Of a stretch of DNA of 28,413 bases, positions 17,829 through 28,413 are shown piece by piece. The DNA comes from Guillardia theta CCMP2712. Taxonomy: Eukaryota; Cryptophyceae; Pyrenomonadales; Geminigeraceae. The stretch is from contig NW_005434591.1 in the NCBI RefSeq assembly GCF_000315625.1, positions 131,287 to 159,699 of the forward strand, read 5' to 3'. Both the position numbers and the translations under genes were made by a program. Below the pieces are notes generated by a model. That model saw nothing but the letters and a program-made list of their open reading frames with translations. It did not search any database and was not told the origin of the DNA. Within the stretch, counting starts at the first letter, position 1; each line of letters opens with the position of its first letter.

Positions 17829-20425
17829 ATGTCCGCGTTTCCAGAGTTCCCGTTAACTTCAAGATATCTGGTTCTGCCATGTGCAGCATGCAAGCAGATG
17901 GACTATGTCTTGTACAAGCATCCCTTCTTCAACATTGGGATCTGCGAAGCTTGCCTGGAAGATCAGATCCAGGTAAGCTTCTACGGAATCAACTCGCTCT
18001 CGGAGACGGACAGGGCCAACTTTCACTGGGAGCTCGACGTGGATGGCACGGAGCTCTTCTGCAGATGCTGTGGAGAGGGGGGTGAGATCTTGCTTTGCGA
18101 TGGGTTCTTTCCCATCCTTGCGGGGCAGAAGGGGATCCATGGGAATGGCAAGTGCATGCGAGCTCTTTGTGCATCCTGTATGGATGAATGGTCAACGTCA
18201 GAGACCCAGCGGGAGGAATTCTTGTGTCCTGACTGTGAAGTTCGATCTCGGTCAGAGTCAACGCTGATCACCAACATACAACGACGACAATATTCAGCAT
18301 TCATCGGAGTGCACATGCTGTTCAGCAACGAGCGCGTGTGTGACATTGCTGCCACGTACAGGGTCGATCCCAACGCGCTGATCAAGAGAAATGAGAGCAC
18401 GCACCCCAAGGTGAGCAAGAGTACAGTACTGAAGAGGGGATCGCTGGTGCTGCTCCCTCGGCCTCATGAGCACTCGAACGAGAGGGAGGATGCGGAGAGG
18501 AAGGAGAGGAGGAGAAAGTTTGAGAAGGAGCTCTTGAAGTTCTTGCGGAAGATTGCCCGCAGTGCTCAAGAGGAGATGATGATGAAGTGTAAGCCTTCCA
18601 TGGTTCGGCTTCCCATCAAGAAGGCAAGGGTGACAAGGATTCTATGTGAGGACATCAGCAACGGGCGGGAGCACCCGTTCAAGATCCCCCTGGTCCTTGA
18701 CTCGGACGTGGAGTACGAGGGGCACCCTCCGGAGATCCCTTCCTTCACCTACATCAAGAATAACATCTTCGGCCCGAGCCTCAGCAAGTTGCCAAACCTG
18801 ATCGGGAAGATCGGGGGATGTATCGGCTGCGATGGCTCGAGGTGCAACAACAAGGGGATGACAAACCTGCGCAGTCTGTACGCGAACCGCCGGGACTTTT
18901 GGAATTGGATGGTTTGTAGTGAGAGAGAGAATTTCAGCCGGAACCTTCCTGGGCCGTTGAATCTGGAGAGCCTGGAGGAGAGCATCGGCATCCAGCCCTT
19001 GTGCTCATGGGGAGCGTACATGATCAGGTCCCACAACAAGTTCTTTCTCAAGAACACGGCAGACGTGATCTTTGAGTGCAACCTCCTCTGCAAGTGCGAT
19101 GCTCAGAAATGCCCAAACAGAATCCTTCAGAGGGGGATTACTTGTAGATTAGAAGTGTTTTGGACGGGACGGGAGCGAGGGTGGGGAGTTCGAGCAGCGG
19201 AGGACATACCAAGGGGAGCGATGGTTTGTGAGTATGTGGGAGAGTACATCAACGAGGATGAAGCGGACAAGCGAGCAAACGATCTCTACCTCATGGAGCT
19301 GCCATGCCCGCGCGAGCGATGGTCGTGGAGGGTCTGGATGTACCCCGAGGATCAGATGGTGGAAGACGAGAGCATGCCGGAAAAGCGCAACATGCTGTAC
19401 AAGGAGGTCTAGAGCCTGTCGCCTCTTGTATGCTGCTTGACTTGATTTGGTAGATGATTGAGAAGAGGTATCGCCGCGGTGCAATGGACGGACACGTGCA
19501 AGAACCAGCCGCTGCTCCTGCTCTTTCTCTTAATCCTATTCCTGCTCATGCTCATGCTCATGCTCATGCTCATGCTCCTGCTCCCGCTCCTGCTCCTGCT
19601 CCTCTAGCTACAACTTCAGCTGCGGCCTCAGCTACAACTTCAGCCGCATCACCACCTGCTTCGCCTCCAGCATCTCCTTTGGTTGACTATGACGGGGCCA
19701 GCGAGCACGGGGAGGCGACAGAGCTCGTTGAGATCCTGGTACCCGAGGAGAACACCCCAGCTGGGGAGTCAGGCACCGAGGCGGACCACGGGCTCTCCGA
19801 CGACGAGACGTCGATCATCATCCTAGACCAGGAGTCGACATGTACAAAGAACCCGGAGGCAGACACTCATCGCAAGGCCCTCCACGAGGCCCCGGCGCCG
19901 GGCAGTGCTGACTCAGCAGGCCCGCCAGGTGAAGGAGGGCAGAGCGGGTGAGGGCGAGGGGGCACATGACATGCTTTGAAGCCGCAGAAGAAGCGAAGAT
20001 GAACCCTGACGACGTGGACACGATAATTGACGCCTGTCTCTACGGCAACGTGGCTAGGTGCTGGATCCCTGAGGGAGAGGAGACAGGCGTCTCGCTGACG
20101 TGACGTTTTCAGGTTCATCAACCACAGCTGCGATGGCGGGAACTTGACGAAGCAGGTTGCGCTCGCCACCTTCTCTCTCCCGCTGCTGCTGACCCGAGCA
20201 AGGTTGTGGCGGTGGATAGCACCCTCGACCTGCGCTGGTGCCGAGTCGCTCTCTTCGCTCATCATCCCATCCCCGCGGTCTCCTCCTCCCCCTCCCCTTG
20301 CTGAGCTAACGGAGGCGCAGGGTACGGAGCTCACGTACGACTACGAGTGGAAGGTGAAGGACCCGGAGAAGCCTTCGCTGCTCTGCCACTGTCACTCCCC
20401 AGAGTGCCGGAGATTCATCCTTTAG
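17829..20425 (+). CDS. ADD-finger / LysM-like / SET-domain protein, predicted histone lysine methyltransferase
   Basis: Inferred exons 17829-19406, 19454-19928, 19988-20057, 20113-20155, 20203-20277 and 20321-20425 join in frame to 781 residues. Residues 18-136 hold an ADD-type zinc module (as in ATRX and DNMT3): C18-x2-C21, HPFF, C39-x2-C42, then a PHD-like part C78-x2-C81, GGE, C90, C114-x2-C117, C133-x2-C136. ADD domains bind the unmodified H3 tail. Residues 160-210 resemble LysM (VCDIAATYRVDPNALIKRN ... LVLLP). About 414-436 is the end of a pre-SET (FECNLLCKCDAQKCPNR). The SET domain follows: RGWGVRAAEDIPRG, CEYVGEY, then after a long insertion GNVARFINHSCDGGNL, RVALFA and GTELTYDYEW, with post-SET CHCHSPEC. 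This resembles the SUV39/EHMT H3K9 class, expected in the nucleus. Exon 2 may contain an unrecognised intron, and the 19988 acceptor is the least certain. Confidence 0.85.
19547..19605 (+). repeat. Hexanucleotide repeat (CATGCT/CCTGCT)n inside the SET gene
   Basis: Tandem CATGCT units pass into CCTGCT units. In the open frame this would encode alternating Ala-His and then Ala-Pro. It lies in the part that interrupts the SET domain and may be protein, or the pyrimidine tract of an intron ending at a downstream TAG or CAG. Confidence 0.8.
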
Positions 20426-20505
20426 ACCCTGTGCTAGTGCAAAATGTTTTATCTTTGCGAGCTTACGAAACCATGGCTTGCTCAGCTACTATCCTGCTGC
20501 TGCCT

Positions 20506-24214
<3,709 letters not shown>

Positions 24215-24943
24215 TTACAGCTCGTGAGGCGAAGGAGAATGAGCGAAGGAGAATGAGGGACTCAACGCGAAGAAGATGGTAAGGTGCCTTTGTGTGTGGT
24301 GCCGAGGAGAGGAGAAAGAAAAGGGAGGAAGGTGAGGTAGAGGAGTGACAAGGCCAGGAAGGAAGATCTGAAAGAGGTAGGTCTGTCATGTTTGTTGTTG
24401 GAATAGCTTGCAGGGAAGGTTGAAGAGACCAGGGAAGGAACAGACGATGGGGATGAAGGAGGAGGGGGAAATGACATTCATGTGTTGTGGAATTATGATT
24501 CACAGCGAACCTGCAGCTGTGCTGTAAGGTGATACTGTAAGACCTTGCTTTCTTGTTGATAAACACTCTCGAAGACACAAACACACCATCACGGCCCGTT
24601 ATCCACAGAACTTTCGATGCTCCTTCACAGATCTGCAAGCCTCTGTTTCATCTCCTTTCTCCACGCGGAATGCTCCGCATGGCAGCGGCCGATGGACTAA
24701 CAGGCAGAGTTGTAAGCTGATTGGAAGCTTGTGAGGACGACGTTCCCTCACCTCATCAAGATTCGTTGGCAGCATCCGACATGCCATGTCATCCTGGGAA
24801 GTTCAAGTCATGGCGATCGTTGACGTGGTAGAGATGCAAGCTCGACATCGTAAGTGAAGGATCTGCTACATTTTACCCACCTCCTCCTCGTCCATCGCAC
24901 TTTCACCTGCTACGTTGCGCCATGCTCAAACGCGCTTGTCTAT

Positions 24944-25018
24944 CTCCTCCTCCTCCTCCTCCTCCTCCTCCTCCTCCTCCTCCTCCTCCTCCTCCTCCTC
25001 CTCCTCCTCCTCCTCCTC
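24944..25018. repeat. Trinucleotide microsatellite (CTC)n
   Basis: About 25 uninterrupted CTC units on the plus strand, beyond the 3' end of the minus-strand gene 25198-26711. The poly-Pro, poly-Ser, poly-Leu and poly-Glu ORFs over it are by-products. Confidence 0.95.
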
Positions 25019-25197
25019 TCCATCCTCCTGCCATTGTTTGTTTTCTCGCTTGTCCGACATCGACATCAACAATCTCTCGAACTTCTCTTCACGCCATGCT
25101 CTCTGTAGCAAGTTCTATCAATCTCCCCGTCAGATCGCCACATCCCTCGTGCGGTTCTTCAGTCACCTTGTTCAACACAGCATGCTTCATCCATCGC

Positions 25198-26711
25198 CTA
25201 GAGCTCCTGCACATCACGAGAGTTTCTGCCTTCGATCCTGCCGACAACCAGCAATGCCAACCCGTCACTTTGGCTCTCGACAGCGCAAGCATCCTCCTCT
25301 GTGCCTCTCGAAGATCGCAGAAGATCCTCCTCATTGCTGCCACTTTCCTGGTCTGCAGGCAGCGAGACAGTCTTAACGACATCATCGTCCTCCTGCGCGC
25401 GTACTGCAACCTGCGATCGCATCAACAGAGAGTACAGTGCTTGTCTTCACCCGCTCTCACCATCCTCGGAGAGTCTGCGACCTGAGCCTCGAGCTTCTCT
25501 CTGCTACGACTGCGACACGTCATCACGTTCGAGTCCCTCAGGGTAAATCTTGGAGCACCTCTCTCCTCCTCCTCCTGTGCTCGCTGCTTCAGACTCCACA
25601 GCCTCTCGGAACGAGGCTCCCGGGGATGGTGTGGGGGTGCTGGACTTTGTCTGTGCTCGGAGCTTACCAGCAATCTCCCGCTCGGATCGTGCGACGATTC
25701 ATCTGCTCCACTAGACGCTGAAGTGGCTGAAAAACTTGTAGGAGCGACTGCAGTCTTGGTGGACAGATCCAACCTCAACTCACAGTTGTCTTGCTTCACT
25801 GTACTGGTGTACATGTGAACATGAGACAGTCTGGCCGATCCTGATGTGCAAGAGGATGGAGCGGTCGGACGATGAGGGAACATCACGCTCTCCACTTTCT
25901 TCTTCGATTCTGTTTTGCAAACTCTCCGGCATCTCAATCTTGTTCGAAGTTCTGGGAAAGGGAGATATCAAACCAAGTTTGCTTCTCAAGTGGTAGAACA
26001 AGGACGATCAACCTTGCAGTGCTTGAGATGGCTGAATCGTCGTCGGAATGTGGTTGTTTGAAGGAGGAGAAGGAGGGGAATGAGAGAAACTAGAGGATCC
26101 GCGGTTTTTCCTCTGCGAGCGTCCTTCTCGTACAGGTATCATGTTCTGGACCTGGAACGAAGCACAACGGGACTGATTGCGCAAAACTTCGGTGTTTTGA
26201 TCCAACTTGCTTCGGAGCTGCCGCCTGGAAACATGTTCCTCCAAACCACTACTTGTCTCCATCCACACCTTGAGCATCCTCTCAGCTTCCTCTGCGACTT
26301 GATCTTCTTCTCTCATCCCCAGGCATGCGCGAAGTCTCCTCATGACAGAGCCCGAGGTCAACTCCTCCTCTTCACTGCCTCCATCGCAGCCAGTAAAATG
26401 GCAGTCTGTTCCCAACAAGCCCCCTCCTCTCATCGCATCGTCGCTGCATGGGATCGCATGTCGGGACGTGTAACTTCGCTTCCAGTCTGGCAGGATGCAA
26501 GCGGTTTCCTCCTCCTCTACCGCGTGCTCAACCAGTCGCATCTCTACCTGGACTTCTGGGTCCCTTAAGAAACCTTTGGCGTACGCTGCGTTCCAGCGAG
26601 AGGCTCCTGCATCCTATTGAGTGCGAACCTTACGAGCGAGCTGTTACCATCAGTGAAGGGATCCTGAGCCCTGGGGTCCAGCGCTGCCAATGCCACGGCC
26701 ATCCTGATCAT
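25198..26711 (-). CDS. Four-exon gene of unknown function
   Basis: Not recognised. Inferred exons 26711-26648, 26606-26013, 25951-25461 and 25410-25198, with introns of 41, 61 and 50 bp, join in frame to 453 residues. Start ATG 26711 is the first Met after an in-frame stop; the next ATG is three codons on. Donors are GTAACA, GTTGAT and GTGAGA; the acceptor of intron 2 has a good pyrimidine tract (CTCCCTTTCCCAG). The N-terminal 60 residues are a regular helix-like segment (SRWNAAYAKGFLRDPEVQVE, then an acidic run). Residues 110-180 are charged and may form a coiled coil (EEAERMLKVWMETSSGLEE). The rest is rich in Ser, Arg and Glu and looks disordered, ending RNSRDVQEL. No signal peptide, membrane segment or catalytic motif was seen. 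The GTTGAT donor is the weakest point; the alternative is an end at 26008 after two exons. Confidence 0.6.
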
Positions 26712-27602
26712 TCCACGTCACCTTGTTCAAAGTAGACCGCATCCTCCTTTCAAAGTAGAACGCATCCTCCCATCTATGAATGCCCCATTGCTCCTTCCCT
26801 GCTTGCGCTTAACCATCCGCTCAACGCCTCATGCTCCACAAACTGATCCAATCTATGCTCTTCCTTTCCCGCACACTTTCAACTACGTCACATCCTCCGT
26901 CATGGCATGCTGTCTCCTGCGTTCTTGGCCCACCGAAACATCTTCAACTACTTCGCTCCTCCTATGCTTTCTCGCTCTCTGCCCTCCCTCCCCTCCAACC
27001 TCCACATCTCCATGCATGTTTTTTCGAAAATACAAATGAAGCTCGCCAAACTTGGCTTCACCTCCGACGGGCGTCCCGCCGGGCCGCCGCCCGGGCGGGC
27101 CCGGCCCGGCCCTCTGAGTCAATGATGCGGCTCCTTACTACCGTACAGTACGGCAACGGTCATCACGTGCCCCTCCCGTGCCAGGAGTCGTCCAGGCCAT
27201 CAAGCCTCCGGTTGATCTTGCAGTTGAACTTGGGCGAGTCAGCGTTACTAGTACTAGCTGGCAGTCACTCTCCTACTAGGCTAGCCTGAGAATGCTTCAA
27301 GTTACGTGGAAGTCAACTTGACAGTCACCGGTTGACCCTCATCCCCACTGCACACCCTGTACCCCACCTCTCCCCAGCCCCCGGTTTCCACCCTGTTTCC
27401 AACCCCACCCTGGAAGTTGTCTTCCAACAATGGTGAGTATCTTTACTACGGCGACGAGGTCTGTACTAAAGTTGCCAGTAGTTGGTCAACATTTTTTATT
27501 GATCGAACTGCTCCTCCCTTTCTCCTTAACCGGCCGAGTCCTGAGGTCCTCCCACGCTCACCTTCTCCACCTCCTCCTTTTCCTCCTCCATATAAGCTGT
27601 AT
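26712..27602. other. Intergenic spacer with short repeats
   Basis: No supported gene. A 22-bp direct repeat (TTCAAAGTAGAcCGCATCCT, differing at one base) lies at 26727-26770. A short GC-rich stretch at 27067-27115 resembles the islands further left, and C-rich TACCCCACC motifs lie at 27355-27412. The sequence ATGGTGAGTATC at 27430 could be a 5' exon end for the next gene, but this is unproved. Confidence 0.45.
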
Positions 27603-28067
27603 ATGTCCTCCTTCTCCGCTGTGCTCATGCTTAGGCCTCCCTCCCTCCTCCTCCTCCTCGCTTGCATCGCCTCGGCTACTCACGCATACAGAGCTCCCTG
27701 TGCCGCTCGACTTGGAAGTCGTCAGGCACTGAGCCCCTCCTCCTGCCCCTCCAGACGTCGCCCCTCCCCTCATCTCACCTCCCCAGCGCTCGCTGATTAC
27801 ATCGCCGCAAGTAAGGGCTACTACAAGCGTCTTCAGATCCACGACCAGTCGACCAAGAACAAGCTCAAGGGCTTCGCCATCCTCGCCCACAGGCTCGAAG
27901 AGAAGCACGGCGAGGAGATCAAGCAGGAGGTCGCCAACTTCCTCGTCGAGCAGATGCTCGTCAACCTCGACTCTCCCGTCTCCGCTACCCTCACCAAGCT
28001 CTCCCACTCTGTTGTATACACAACCGGGAGGGAGAACTCGCCATGCGCGGAGACGTCTGCGCGCTAG
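27603..28067 (+). CDS. Small signal-peptide protein, possibly plastid-targeted; 3' end doubtful
   Basis: ATG 27603 opens 154 codons. Residues 1-28 are a clear signal peptide (LLLLLACIASATHA). Residues 29-65 are rich in Arg, Ser and Pro without acidic residues, like the second half of a two-part plastid leader. Residues 66-137 form a compact helical region (ADYIAASKGYYKRLQIHDQS ... GEEIKQEVANFLVEQML) with the GC-rich third positions of a real coding sequence; no family was recognised. The last 16 codons (from about 28013) differ in style and overlap the ORF entering on the other strand, so the true end may be a splice donor (GTATAC at 28013) or may have been replaced by an insertion. Targeting is inferred. 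Confidence 0.65.
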   Translation: MSSFSAVLMLRPPSLLLLLACIASATHAYRAPCAARLGSRQALSPSSCPSRRRPSPHLTSPALADYIAASKGYYKRLQIHDQSTKNKLKGFAILAHRLEEKHGEEIKQEVANFLVEQMLVNLDSPVSATLTKLSHSVVYTTGRENSPCAETSAR

Positions 28068-28413
28068 ACGGTGCTGGGAGGGGCTTCAAGCGCTGGATTG
28101 CTGCCACAGAGGTTGAAAGGGCGGAAACCAGACGGTCTTGAAGTTCGTAGGATTGAGCAAGTAGACGATCATTGAATTCCTGAGATTGCTCAAATTGACG
28201 ATCCAGCTTGCGTTCAAGTGCTTCTTGACGTTGCTGGGCATCTGCGTTCTGTTGCAGGAGTAAAGCAAAAAGTTGACGAAGAGATGGTTCCTTGTCGTTG
28301 GTGGCAGGAGAATTTCGACCTGAAGACATCGCAGGGATGGGCTCTGCGGCAGGGGCATTCCGACCCGAAGACATCGCAGGGATGGTGGGAACGGATTTTG
28401 CCCGGAGAAAAAG
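27991..28413 (-). CDS. Coiled-coil ORF running off the right edge, possibly retroelement Gag-like
   Basis: The frame is open from the right edge to a stop at 27991. Near the visible start it has two copies of PIPAMSSGRN(A/S)PA, then a charged helix with heptad-like spacing (LFALLLQQNADAQQRQEALE ... NDRLLAQSYELQDRL), then a Ser/Pro-rich tail. The layout (disordered start, coiled coil, short tail, no other domain) recalls the N-terminal part of some LTR-retroelement Gag proteins, but no zinc knuckle or protease is visible. It could equally be the last exon of an ordinary coiled-coil gene. The upstream part is beyond the window. Confidence 0.5.
   Translation of the reverse strand, partial: LFLRAKSVPTIPAMSSGRNAPAAEPIPAMSSGRNSPATNDKEPSLRQLFALLLQQNADAQQRQEALERKLDRQFEQSQEFNDRLLAQSYELQDRLVSALSTSVAAIQRLKPLPAPSSAQTSPRMASSPSRLCIQQSGRAW

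Noticed and set aside
17941-18000. Intron starting at the good donor CAGGTAAGC at 17970
   Set aside because: The reading frame continues through it and supplies the region between the two zinc-binding halves of the ADD module; splicing there was not needed.
24854-25485. Plus-strand ORFs with poly-Leu, poly-Ser or poly-Pro
   Set aside because: They arise from the CTC repeat; downstream they run antisense to the four-exon minus-strand gene.

Overview
This is nuclear DNA of a eukaryote: genes are broken by short GT-AG introns (about 40-230 bp), intergenic DNA is full of microsatellites, palindromes and GC-rich islands, and there are no bacterial operons. A cilium gene (IFT172), an RWP-RK regulator and two proteins with a signal peptide followed by an acid-poor Ser/Pro/Arg leader (as used for plastids surrounded by extra membranes) suggest a flagellated alga with a complex plastid. 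A cryptophyte such as Guillardia would fit, but this is inferred from style and gene content only; no database was searched.

Left part (1-7110, minus): IFT172, its 3' end off the left edge. The first 816 codons are one exon; the rest is cut into 21 further exons, two of only 18 and 21 nt. A divergent spacer rich in CACCC/GGGTG motifs separates it from a plus-strand three-exon gene of unknown family (7968-8956) with a cysteine cluster and a glycine-rich hydrophobic segment. Next come two related leucine-rich-repeat loci on the minus strand: a decayed copy (about 9460-10400) that keeps a membrane-segment tail, and an intact secreted copy (10766-11905).

Middle part (11,900-17,800): repeat-rich DNA. 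It holds a 26-bp tandem repeat, a 100-bp inverted repeat pair with a TATA-like box in each arm, a cluster of perfect hairpins, two GC-rich islands sharing a 15-mer, a two-unit minisatellite and a C-rich block. Among these lie a small RWP-RK domain gene (14794-15189) and several weak or broken ORFs.

Right part: a plus-strand six-exon gene (17829-20425) encodes a predicted histone methyltransferase with an ADD-type zinc finger, a LysM-like segment and a SET domain with pre- and post-SET cysteines. It faces, tail to tail, a minus-strand PepN-type M1 aminopeptidase with an organelle-type leader (20506-23669). Further right are a four-exon minus-strand gene of unknown function (25198-26711), a plus-strand gene for a small secreted or plastid-targeted protein (27603-28067) and, overlapping its 3' end on the other strand, a coiled-coil ORF entering from the right edge that may be a retroelement Gag-like fragment.

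Exon boundaries were worked out by hand from reading frames, splice consensus and family knowledge; all multi-exon models stay in frame from end to end. The genes do not form one pathway. The best candidate for something new is the ADD/LysM-like/SET architecture.
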